Shown here: positions 1-6,599 of the stretch, piece after piece
Layout of the letters: each line of letters begins with the position of its first letter
How positions within the stretch are numbered: the first letter of the stretch is position 1
Assembly: GCA_002308475.1 (NCBI GenBank)
Contig: DBVL01000031.1
Coordinates: 1 to 14,500 of the forward strand
Length of the DNA stretch: 14,500 nt
Direction: 5' to 3'
Source of the DNA: Spirochaetales bacterium UBA1265
GTDB lineage: Bacteria; Spirochaetota; Spirochaetia; Sphaerochaetales; Sphaerochaetaceae
Position numbers and translations under genes: made by a program
The notes under the pieces: model-generated
Database searches by the model: none
The model's input: the letters and a program-made list of their open reading frames with translations, nothing else
Told to the model about the DNA's origin: nothing

Positions 1-2
1 TA

Positions 3-30
3 TTGTTTGAAAGTCGTTTTATGATAAAAT
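3..30 (+). promoter_or_regulatory. Predicted sigma70-type promoter of the Hc1-like gene
   Basis: TTGTTT (3-8), a 16-bp spacer and TAAAAT (25-30). A TG one base before the -10 (22-23) makes it an extended -10. The start of transcription would fall near 37, giving a leader of about 27 nt that carries the strong Shine-Dalgarno. This was read by eye against the consensus, with no measured start. Confidence 0.5.
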
Positions 31-46
31 AAAGACACTAAATTAA

Positions 47-54
47 TAAGGAGG
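47..54 (+). promoter_or_regulatory. Strong Shine-Dalgarno deciding the Hc1-like start
   Basis: TAAGGAGG lies 9 nt upstream of ATG 64 but only 3 nt upstream of the in-frame GTG at 58. Normal spacing favours the ATG. Confidence 0.75.
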
Positions 55-63
55 TTTGTGCAA

Positions 64-240
64 ATGACAACTCACGAGGAATTAGTTCAGCTTTTTGAAG
101 CATATGTCTCTGAAAACCAGAAGTTCACTGAAAAGGGCGTTAAGGCTTCTGCTTCCAGAGCCAGGAAGGCACTTGCAGATATCAGCAAACTTACAAAAGT
201 CAGACGCTCCGAAATTCAGGAAACTAAGAATAATATGTAA
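64..240 (+). CDS. Small histone H1/Hc1-like DNA-binding protein
   Basis: This is a 58-residue basic protein. The N-terminal half is acidic and helical (residues 1-20). It is followed by a K/R/A-rich stretch with K-A-S-A-S-R-A-R-K-A at about residues 27-36. That pattern resembles the G-N-K-A-A-G-T-R-A-R-K-A core of the short Hc1-type histone-like proteins (PF07432) of Bacteroidetes, chlamydiae and some spirochaetes, which bind and compact DNA. I chose ATG 64 over GTG 58 because of the spacing to TAAGGAGG. The gene stands alone between its own promoter and an intrinsic terminator, which suits a small abundant nucleoid protein. The family match is from memory of the motif, and DNA binding is inferred from it. 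Confidence 0.7.
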   Translation: MTTHEELVQLFEAYVSENQKFTEKGVKASASRARKALADISKLTKVRRSEIQETKNNM

Positions 241-258
241 TTTCGGCTTTTTGCATTG

Positions 259-296
259 ACGGGACTGTTTATGGGAGCAGTCCCGTTTTATTTTTT
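259..296 (+). terminator. Rho-independent terminator of the Hc1-like gene
   Basis: A perfect 9-bp stem is formed by ACGGGACTG (259-267) and CAGTCCCGT (278-286) around a 10-nt loop. It is followed by a T-rich run to 296. The T-run overlaps the stop codon of the opposing yhhQ-like gene (295-297). On the minus strand no U-tract follows the hairpin, so it looks one-directional. Confidence 0.85.
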
Positions 297-951
297 ATGG
301 CTGAAGAGCCTGCTCTCCGCCTCTCATCCATCTTACACCCAGATAACAGAACGGGGTGTCCAGCAAGGCAAAGGCAACCTTGAAAAGCCAGTAGGGAATT
401 ATAAGGGAGAAGACAAAGGATACTGTGTATTTCTCAGTCAGATGGTAGAAGGCTATGAAATCGAAGATGGTTGTATCTATGAACTGGCTTATTATGGTTG
501 AGAAGTTGTTTCTTATCCAAAGGTATTTGCCGTGAGTCACTTTTTTCCAAGTGCTGAATAGAACCACATCCAGCTTCTGGCTGATTATGAAGCTGATTAT
601 GCTTGCTGCCGTCATTCTCATGGAAGAACCGAAAATAAGCTCATATTCTTTCTGCATGCCCCAAGTCTGATTCGGTTTCATTCTTATGAAGAGGAAACTG
701 AGGCAGAACATGAATACAAGCATGATTGTGGCCATGTTGACAAAGTGTTGGGCTTCTTTTTCTCCGAAGACTTCTCCTACTATGTCAGTTATGAGGAACA
801 GCACCGGTACAAGAAGTATACCCACTGAGACCCGGACCCCGAGGATAGTTGTTATCTTGCTTCCCAGTGTATTCACAATAATCATGGAGGCAATAAAAAG
901 GGCAAAGAGAAGGTCTCTCTTGCCAAGATTCTTTTCGTTGATTTTTTCCAT
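295..951 (-). CDS. yhhQ: Queuosine-precursor transporter, VUT/YhhQ family
   Basis: This is a 218-residue, strongly hydrophobic inner-membrane protein with about six membrane segments. It carries the signature of the vitamin-uptake-like (VUT, COG1738) family: V-N-T-L-G-S-K near residues 26-32, a D-I-V-G-E-V-F-G-E motif at about 56-64, K-L-D near 126-128, W-I-R-N-N-F-S at 145-151, and Q-F-I-D at 156-159. Members import queuosine precursors (preQ0/preQ1, or queuine) for modification of tRNA position 34. The length is normal for the family. The ATG has no clear Shine-Dalgarno. The gene runs divergently from recJ, and its stop lies in the T-run of the opposing terminator. The family is secure, but the exact substrate cannot be told from sequence. 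Confidence 0.88.
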   Translation of the reverse strand: MEKINEKNLGKRDLLFALFIASMIIVNTLGSKITTILGVRVSVGILLVPVLFLITDIVGEVFGEKEAQHFVNMATIMLVFMFCLSFLFIRMKPNQTWGMQKEYELIFGSSMRMTAASIISFIISQKLDVVLFSTWKKVTHGKYLWIRNNFSTIISQFIDTTIFDFIAFYHLTEKYTVSFVFSLIIPYWLFKVAFALLDTPFCYLGVRWMRGGEQALQP

Positions 952-1007
952 AAGTCAAATCATAGCCACAGAGAATGAAATGCTCAAGTCCGGGAGCTTG
1001 GGCTCTG

Positions 1008-1036
1008 TTGCAAATGAGGGTTTTTTAAGTTATCTT
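1008..1036 (+). promoter_or_regulatory. Predicted promoter of recJ
   Basis: TTGCAA (1008-1013), a 17-bp spacer and TATCTT (1031-1036). It lies in the 127-bp divergent yhhQ-recJ spacer. That spacer also holds an imperfect stem (982-988 with 997-1003) and a 12-bp AT palindrome TTTTAATTAAAA (1053-1064) between the -10 and the recJ start. The -10 is a weak match. Confidence 0.4.
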
Positions 1037-1078
1037 TTCCATATTGGTTTGATTTTAATTAAAAGTGAATATAGATAG

Positions 1079-3199
1079 ATGAAATGGATTGCAAGACAGA
1101 GCAGCCAGACAGATATAGGGCTGCTGCAGGAAAGGCTCAATCTTGATCTTGTTTCTGCAAAAATCATGTCAGGGAGAGGGGTCTCTGACGTGGAAAGTGC
1201 CAGGTTCTACCTGGAAAATGACGTATCTTTTCTTCATAATCCCTTCCTGTTTGAGGATATGGAGACTTTCTGTGACCGTATTCTTGAGGCCGTTGAGTCC
1301 AATGAGAAGGTCAGGGTCTTTGGTGACAGGGATGTTGACGGAATAACCAGCACTGCCTTGATGGTGCTTGAACTCCGCCGGCTGGGTTTGGATGTCTCTT
1401 ATACCCTTCCGATGGGAAACGAACCATATGGAGTTACAAAGGAAAAGATTGATCAGGCCGTCTCTGATGGAGTGACCCTTGCGGTTACTGTTGACTGCGG
1501 AATCTCTTGTTTTGATGAGATAGACTATGCCAACAGCAAGGGACTGGATTTTCTTGTTACTGACCACCATATAGGAAAACTTCTGCCTCCTGCAGTGGCG
1601 GTGATAGACCCTAAGATTGAGGGCTCCGGATATCCATTTGCCCATCTGGCAGGGGTTGGTGTGGCGGCCAAATGCATATGGGCATTGCGCTTTGCCATGA
1701 CTCCGTTCTACAAAGAGCGTTTTTTGCTTCTTCATGCATATCCGGGAAAAGAGACTGTGATAATTGAAGCCGCCATGCTTGAGAATCTGATTGAGACAGC
1801 CAGAGTCTCGGAAGAGGTTGTGCCCGGTGTGCTGCCTGCAGAGAACAGCCGTTTGCTCAAATTCCTCTCATGTGGTTTGCCAATTATGGTTCTTGATTCA
1901 CAGACTGAGCTTATCCAGATGAAAAAGGCTTTTCCAAAAGCAGATATACAGCTGCAGGATCTAAGACCCCAGTTTGATGAATCCCTCCCGTCTGTAAGGT
2001 CAAGAAGCCTCTTTGAATTAAGCTCCATAAGCCGCTTTGGAAGGTACAGTAACTCAAGGAGTGAACTGGATACTCTCATAGGTCTGTTTTCTGCCTATGT
2101 GAGAGCAACAAATCCTTTGCTTTACAAGGACTACAGAACCCTCACTGACTTGGTTGCCCTAGGAACCATAAGTGACCTCATGCCTATGACGGATGAGAAC
2201 AGAATCCTGGTTAAAAACGGGCTGAAGGTCATGGAGGAAGGATGCCGTGAAAACCTTGTGCCCTTTCTATCCATGCAGAACCTTACAGGTAGGGCTATCT
2301 CAGCTACAGATGTGAGTTGGAATGTATCTCCTCTGATGAATGCTGCCGGAAGGCTCGGTAAACCGGATGTGGCTGTAAGTATGCTCCTTTCCAAATCCGG
2401 AGTAGAGGCCTTTGATCTGGCAACAAAACTTGTGCAGATGAATGATGAGAGAAAAAAGCTCGGAGAAAAAACCTGGGAGAGAATCTATCCTTCTGCAAAG
2501 AAGAGCTATGAACAGTTCGGAACCAAGTTTGTTGTGGTTAACGACAAGGAGATTCCAAGAGGGTTGACTGGAATAATTGCCACTAGGTTGAATAAGACCT
2601 TCAATGCTCCCTCTGTTGTGATAACAGAGCCTGAGGAAGGCAGAAGTATAGGATCCATGAGAAGCTCTAACGGTTTTAACTGCCATGACTTCTTATCTGG
2701 ATACGTGGAACTCTTTGATGATTTTGGAGGACATGCATACGCAGGAGGATTTTCTTTGAAGACGGAGAACGTCAGTGAGCTTCTCATCAGGATTTCTGAG
2801 GATGCTGACTATCTTGACTGTCCTCAGGAGGAAGAGCCTTCAGTGGAGTATGATGCTGCTCTTACTCCTCTTCAGTTCACTCCCGGCATTCTCTCTCTTG
2901 TCAGCCGGTTTGAGCCTTATGGGGAGGAGAACCCGCCACTGGTGTTCATGATTAGTGGAGCCCATTTGAAGGGTCTGTCACTTATGGCAAACCAGAAGGA
3001 CTCCGCCGCAGCGCACCTGAGATTCAACCTTGAGTATGGTTCTTATGTGTGGTCCGCTGTGTTTTGGGGTGCCGGCCCCAGGGTTGGAGTAGATTTTGCA
3101 GACGGAGAGAGTGTTGATGTTGTGTTCCGGGTTGGTAGGAACTACTATAGAAACCAGGAATCCATCCAGCTGACTGTTCTGGATATGAGAAGGCATTGA
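1079..3199 (+). CDS. recJ: Single-stranded-DNA-specific exonuclease RecJ (enlarged)
   Basis: RecJ is a 5'-3' ssDNA exonuclease acting in RecFOR recombination, base excision and mismatch repair. This copy has 706 residues against roughly 560-580 for the standard enzyme. DHH-family motifs are present: D-R-D-V-D-G (83-88), D139, D-H-H (162-164) and A-L-G-T-I-S-D (360-366). Next comes N-A-A-G-R-L-G around 411, then the DHHA1 part with G-S-M-R-S and G-G-H-A-Y-A-G-G, and a C-terminal OB-like region. The excess length is one insert at about residues 205-355, between the DHH block and motif IV. I see no Shine-Dalgarno before the ATG, but the N-terminus fits the family. The stop overlaps the next gene as TGATG, so the two are probably cotranscribed. 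recO and mutL are also in the window. Confidence 0.95.
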   Translation: MKWIARQSSQTDIGLLQERLNLDLVSAKIMSGRGVSDVESARFYLENDVSFLHNPFLFEDMETFCDRILEAVESNEKVRVFGDRDVDGITSTALMVLELRRLGLDVSYTLPMGNEPYGVTKEKIDQAVSDGVTLAVTVDCGISCFDEIDYANSKGLDFLVTDHHIGKLLPPAVAVIDPKIEGSGYPFAHLAGVGVAAKCIWALRFAMTPFYKERFLLLHAYPGKETVIIEAAMLENLIETARVSEEVVPGVLPAENSRLLKFLSCGLPIMVLDSQTELIQMKKAFPKADIQLQDLRPQFDESLPSVRSRSLFELSSISRFGRYSNSRSELDTLIGLFSAYVRATNPLLYKDYRTLTDLVALGTISDLMPMTDENRILVKNGLKVMEEGCRENLVPFLSMQNLTGRAISATDVSWNVSPLMNAAGRLGKPDVAVSMLLSKSGVEAFDLATKLVQMNDERKKLGEKTWERIYPSAKKSYEQFGTKFVVVNDKEIPRGLTGIIATRLNKTFNAPSVVITEPEEGRSIGSMRSSNGFNCHDFLSGYVELFDDFGGHAYAGGFSLKTENVSELLIRISEDADYLDCPQEEEPSVEYDAALTPLQFTPGILSLVSRFEPYGEENPPLVFMISGAHLKGLSLMANQKDSAAAHLRFNLEYGSYVWSAVFWGAGPRVGVDFADGESVDVVFRVGRNYYRNQESIQLTVLDMRRH

Positions 3200-4440
3200 T
3201 GAAGAAAACAGCACTTATCATTCTGTTACTGTCCCTTGTTTGTTCTTTTGCCTGGTGTGTGGATACGCCAGAGTACTATGATTCTTCCTACATGCTCGAT
3301 CATTTTTTCCATCTGGATGGGAATCAGGGTTTTGATGAATCCTATCTGGAAAATACCAAGATCAGCATAATGTTTGTTGACAGTGGAGATGTTCTTTACC
3401 AGTGGTTTGGACATTTGGGTGTACTGGTTGAAACCAAAGACACCCCTGCTGTTCTTTACGATTATGGAAGGTTTGAGTTTGGCCCTGATTTTTATCTGAA
3501 CTTTGCCATGGGTAGACTGTGGTATAAATGTGTGGCTTCCTATGCTTTTTATGAGCTTTCTGTTGCTGCTCAAGCAGACAGAGATGTATATGTGAAAACT
3601 CTTGATCTGACAAACGAAGAAAAGGCTGCCGTACTTGCTTTTTTGAATACCAACAGCAGCAAAGAGTACAACACCTATCTCTACCACAACTACAAAGATA
3701 ACTGTTCAACAAGAATCAGAGATCTTTTTGACCGGCTGACAGATGGCAGTTTCAAGGCCGAGATGGAAAGTCGTCCGGCACGTACTTACAGAGAGATGGC
3801 AAATATGGTTCTGTGCAGGAACATACCGGTTCTTTGGGCTTTGGATTTTCTGCAGGGAAGAAACATAGATCTGGAGCAGACCTATTGGGACCAGATGTTC
3901 CTGCCTGTGGTGTTCTTTGACGCTCTTGAAGGGCAGAGTGAACAAATCATAAAATCTGAAAACCCTAATGCTCGTCCTTCTATTGCCTCAGAACCTGTGA
4001 ACTACACATTTAAAGCTGCTGTTGTTTCTTTTTCTCTGGGATTACTCCAACTTGCTCTTGTGTACATGAGAAGGAAGAATGCCTTTTTCAGGATAACAGG
4101 TACAGTTTATACTTTTGCCCTCCATCTGGTTCTTGGAATACTGGGAACTGTTCTGTTTTTCATGATGTTCTTCACTCTCCATGACTATACTTTCCTTAAT
4201 GAGAACATCCTCTTCCTGAATCCAGTCATGCTCGTTCTATCATTCCTGGCTTTAAAACCTTTAAAGCACAGAAAAGCGCTCAGGACAGCATACGGAGTAT
4301 TTATCTCAGTCATTCTTGTGCTGATTCTTATGAAGCTGATTCTTCCGGCTTTATTGATCCAGAATAACTGGCCTCAGATTGTCTCTATCTTGATTTTCTA
4401 TATTTTCAATTTTGTTGCAATTTGTTGCGTCAGGGAGTAG
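3199..4440 (+). CDS. Exported DUF4105 (LNB-type) protein with C-terminal membrane domain
   Basis: This is a 413-residue protein starting at the ATG that overlaps the recJ stop. An in-frame TTG one codon earlier is less likely. Residues 1-20 form a signal peptide. Residues 50-240 match DUF4105, the lipoprotein N-terminal-barrel (LNB) domain. The evidence is W-F-G-H-L-G (H72), Y-D-Y-G-R-F-E-F (87-94), N-F-A-M-G-R-L-W-Y-K (101-110) and D-N-C-S-T-R (167-172) with C169. The conserved His and Cys have suggested a papain-like hydrolase, but to my knowledge no activity is established. About five membrane helices follow (roughly 271-290, 303-325, 335-353, 364-386, 392-411). The LNB domain would then face the periplasm. 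The substrate is unknown. The link to recJ is positional only. Confidence 0.85.
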   Translation: MKKTALIILLLSLVCSFAWCVDTPEYYDSSYMLDHFFHLDGNQGFDESYLENTKISIMFVDSGDVLYQWFGHLGVLVETKDTPAVLYDYGRFEFGPDFYLNFAMGRLWYKCVASYAFYELSVAAQADRDVYVKTLDLTNEEKAAVLAFLNTNSSKEYNTYLYHNYKDNCSTRIRDLFDRLTDGSFKAEMESRPARTYREMANMVLCRNIPVLWALDFLQGRNIDLEQTYWDQMFLPVVFFDALEGQSEQIIKSENPNARPSIASEPVNYTFKAAVVSFSLGLLQLALVYMRRKNAFFRITGTVYTFALHLVLGILGTVLFFMMFFTLHDYTFLNENILFLNPVMLVLSFLALKPLKHRKALRTAYGVFISVILVLILMKLILPALLIQNNWPQIVSILIFYIFNFVAICCVRE

Positions 4441-4443
4441 AAT
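4415..4443 (+). promoter_or_regulatory. Predicted internal promoter of arcC
   Basis: TTGCAA (4415-4420), a 17-bp spacer and TAGAAT (4438-4443). It sits across the last codons of the DUF4105 gene. The -35 is identical to that proposed for recJ. Transcription would begin near 4450, just before the AGGAG at 4451-4455, leaving a very short leader. This would uncouple arcC from recJ. Confidence 0.5.
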
Positions 4444-4462
4444 CTCTTTTAGGAGTAAACAA

Positions 4463-5395
4463 ATGGCAAAAATTGTAATTGCACTTGGCGGAAACGCACT
4501 TGGAAACACACCGGCCGAGCAGCTTGAACTTGTCAGAGAAACTGCAAAACCGATTGTTGACCTCATTCAGGATGGAAATGAAGTTGTAATAGCTCATGGA
4601 AACGGTCCACAGGTTGGAATGATAAATCTTGGAATGTCTGCTGCTGCAGAGGCCAAGGCCATTAAGTCCGACATGCCTTTCCCGGAATGTGGAGCCATGA
4701 GCCAGGGATACATAGGGTATCACCTTCAGAATGCTATCGGTAATGAACTTGTAAGCCGTTCTATAAAAAAGGAAGTTGCAACAGTTGTTACCCAGGTTCT
4801 TGTTGATGAGAATGACAAAGCTTTCCAGAATCCTACCAAACCTGTAGGTTCCTTCTATGACAAGGAGACTGCAGAGAGAATTGCAAAGGAAAAAGGATTT
4901 GTCATGGTTGAAGATGCAGGACGTGGTTACAGACGTGTTGTGCCTTCTCCAAAACCCATAGATGTTATTGAATCAACAGCAGTCAAGGAGCTTATCAGAG
5001 GTGGTTGTGTAGTAATCACAGTCGGTGGTGGTGGAATTCCTGTTATTAGGAAGAACGGCCTTCTTTACGGAACACCGGCAGTTATAGACAAGGACTTTGC
5101 TTCTGAGAAACTTGCAGAGATCATAGATGCTGATCTTCTTGTCATTCTCACGGCTGTACCTAAGGTAGCTATCAACTACAGAAGGCCGGATGAGAAGTGG
5201 CTGTCTTCCATGACAGTTGAGGAGGCTGAGAAGCTTTCTGCTGAAGGACAGTTTGCTCCAGGATCCATGCTTCCAAAGGTTCAGGCCGCAGTCATGTTTG
5301 CAAAGAGCAAGAAGGGTAGAAAGTGTATAATCACATCTTTGGATAAGGCTAAAGAAGCTCTTGCTGGAGAAACAGGAACAGTTGTAAGCCTTTGA
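4463..5395 (+). CDS. arcC: Carbamate kinase
   Basis: This is a 310-residue amino-acid-kinase-fold protein of exactly typical length. It interconverts carbamoyl phosphate + ADP and carbamate + ATP, the ATP-yielding last step of arginine-deiminase or related carbamoyl-phosphate catabolism in the cytoplasm. Motifs: I-A-L-G-G-N-A-L (6-13), A-H-G-N-G-P-Q-V-G (44-52), A-M-S-Q-G-Y-I-G-Y (78-86), the V-G-G-G-G-I-P-V segment, and the C-terminal G-S-M-L-P-K-V-Q-A-A. ATG 4463 follows AGGAG at 4451-4455 with 7-nt spacing. An upstream extension of 17 codons overlaps the previous gene and has no family match. No arcA or ornithine/putrescine carbamoyltransferase lies in the window, so the carbamoyl-phosphate source is elsewhere. 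Two stops in tandem (TGA TAA) end it. Confidence 0.97.
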   Translation: MAKIVIALGGNALGNTPAEQLELVRETAKPIVDLIQDGNEVVIAHGNGPQVGMINLGMSAAAEAKAIKSDMPFPECGAMSQGYIGYHLQNAIGNELVSRSIKKEVATVVTQVLVDENDKAFQNPTKPVGSFYDKETAERIAKEKGFVMVEDAGRGYRRVVPSPKPIDVIESTAVKELIRGGCVVITVGGGGIPVIRKNGLLYGTPAVIDKDFASEKLAEIIDADLLVILTAVPKVAINYRRPDEKWLSSMTVEEAEKLSAEGQFAPGSMLPKVQAAVMFAKSKKGRKCIITSLDKAKEALAGETGTVVSL

Positions 5396-5398
5396 TAA

Positions 5399-6133
5399 TC
5401 AAAGCATGCCGCTTGAGATTGTCTTAAGCGGATATCTGCAAAAAGCATTTACATAGCGCAGGAGTGTCTGGATTAGGCGTTCCTGCGCTGTTTCATATAG
5501 CTGTACTGAAAGAGCTTCCTCAAAGCTCATTTTCTGTGTGTAAATCAGGTATTTTCTGGATCCCGGGAGCAGGACTATTGACTCTGTATCCGAGCAGTTC
5601 CGGCATACCGGGCTCATAAGGGACGTGGAGAAATAGAGAACTTCATTCTCTGGCAGGACTCTTGAACATGAAGGACACTCGGTGAGTTCTGCAGCTGTCC
5701 CACTTATGTTTAATAATTTCCATGTGTAATCAATAAGTATCTTTCTTCTGTTTTCAGGTGTCTTTTCAAGAGCTAGAAGAGCTGAAACCAGCAGGTTGTA
5801 GACCATCTGTGGGGTGTCTGTTTTGATTCTTGTGACAGTCTCACAAAAATAAGAAGCAGTATAGGTTGCCTCTATATCCGTATTTATGTTCTGAGGAAGG
5901 AACAGACAGTCCTCCTCTATGATTGAGTATTCGTTTTTTACGGGATTATGGTAAACTTGGAAATCTCCCACTGAGAACAGCGGAGCAAGTGAAGATTTCT
6001 TTCCCTTCCTTCCGCCGTAAACAGTGGCGTAGATAAGCCCGGATTCGGGTGAAAAAAGGGAGACACTTTTGTGAATGTCTCCCAGTGGTTTTACTGAGGT
6101 TACAACTGCACGGACCTTAAGGTTTCTTTCCAT
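5399..6133 (-). CDS. recO: DNA repair protein RecO
   Basis: RecO loads RecA onto SSB-coated ssDNA with RecR and anneals complementary strands. This 244-residue copy has the usual size and order. An N-terminal OB-fold (about 1-80) carries V-T-S-V-K-P-L-G-D-I-H-K-S-V and the G-G-R-K-G-K-K-S segment. A helical C-terminal domain follows, with a C-P-S-C (153-156) and C-R-N-C (177-180) zinc-finger pair. It is third in an operon after the PGDH-like and Lrp-like genes, 10 bp behind the latter. No strong Shine-Dalgarno is visible, so translation may be coupled. It ends convergently 3 bp from arcC. The family call is secure. Confidence 0.93.
   Translation of the reverse strand: MERNLKVRAVVTSVKPLGDIHKSVSLFSPESGLIYATVYGGRKGKKSSLAPLFSVGDFQVYHNPVKNEYSIIEEDCLFLPQNINTDIEATYTASYFCETVTRIKTDTPQMVYNLLVSALLALEKTPENRRKILIDYTWKLLNISGTAAELTECPSCSRVLPENEVLYFSTSLMSPVCRNCSDTESIVLLPGSRKYLIYTQKMSFEEALSVQLYETAQERLIQTLLRYVNAFCRYPLKTISSGML
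5409..5431 (+). terminator. Possible 3' hairpin of arcC inside the recO tail
   Basis: CCGCTTGAG (5409-5417) and CTTAAGCGG (5423-5431) form a 9-bp stem with a 5-nt loop, 13 bases past the arcC stop. On the plus strand the one imperfect position is a G-U pair; on the minus strand it becomes an A-C mismatch. The fold therefore favours the arcC transcript. No U-tract follows, so it may be an mRNA-end stabiliser or a chance fold in recO codons. Confidence 0.35.
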
Positions 6134-6143
6134 CTTGAAGAGA

Positions 6144-6599
6144 TTATAGAAGGTAAGGGACCTTGAAGTTGTGAGCCTGATAGACTACAAAGGTCTCAAC
6201 ATCCGAGACCTCTGAGATTTTACTTAATTCAAACTTAAAGAAGTTCAGAAGGTTCTTGTCTTCGTCTGAGCTGGTTACCAGATGGACTATAAGGTCAAAT
6301 CTCCCGGTAACAACTACAGCAGAAATAACACCTTTAAGATTCATGAATTCCTTTGCTTTCCTCTCAAGATCCATGGTCTTGAGCTTTATGCCCATGATTA
6401 CAACCTGCATCTCAGGAATGGTCTGCGGATCAACCAGGGCAGAGATGGAAAGGATGTTTTCCCTTATCATCTGATTTACTCTGGCTCTTACAGTGTTTTC
6501 CGTAACTCCAATTTCCTGTGCTATCTGGCTGAAAGGCTTTCTTCCGTCTTCTTTAAGTTCCCGGATGATTGTCTTATTTGTCTCATCTAGTTTCATCAT
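6144..6599 (-). CDS. Lrp/AsnC-family transcriptional regulator
   Basis: This is a 151-residue feast/famine regulator. The N-terminal winged helix-turn-helix is at about residues 5-50, with F-S-Q-I-A-Q-E-I-G-V-T-E-N-T-V-R at 23-38. The C-terminal RAM/AsnC ligand-binding domain is at about 65-145, including T-G-R-F-D-L at 98-103, which normally forms part of the effector pocket between dimers. Such proteins form octamers or hexadecamers and sense amino acids. The start overlaps the stop of the PGDH-like gene, so the two are translationally coupled. E. coli Lrp controls serA, so local control of this serine-type dehydrogenase is a natural guess. Inverted repeats at the operon promoter are candidate sites. 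The effector is unknown. Confidence 0.93.
   Translation of the reverse strand: MMKLDETNKTIIRELKEDGRKPFSQIAQEIGVTENTVRARVNQMIRENILSISALVDPQTIPEMQVVIMGIKLKTMDLERKAKEFMNLKGVISAVVVTGRFDLIVHLVTSSDEDKNLLNFFKFELSKISEVSDVETFVVYQAHNFKVPYLL

Noticed and set aside
256..501. 81-residue frame starting inside the terminator hairpin
   Set aside because: It starts in the terminator loop region and overlaps the yhhQ-like gene antisense, with no ribosome site.
952..1078. Possible preQ1-type riboswitch ahead of the yhhQ-like transporter
   Set aside because: The only fold seen is an imperfect 7-bp stem (982-988/997-1003) that pairs better on the opposite strand. I could not fit the preQ1 class I core.
1169..1735. 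188-residue open frame antisense to recJ
   Set aside because: It lies wholly within recJ on the other strand, with no recognisable motif and a composition expected from a shadow frame.
3199..3258. DUF4105 protein as a lipoprotein (S-F-A-W-C at residues 16-20)
   Set aside because: Trp directly before the Cys and no Leu at -3/-4 do not make a credible lipobox; an ordinary signal peptide or anchor fits better.
3226..3687. 153-residue open frame antisense to the DUF4105 gene
   Set aside because: The sense frame has clear family motifs and a signal peptide; the antisense frame has neither motif nor ribosome site.
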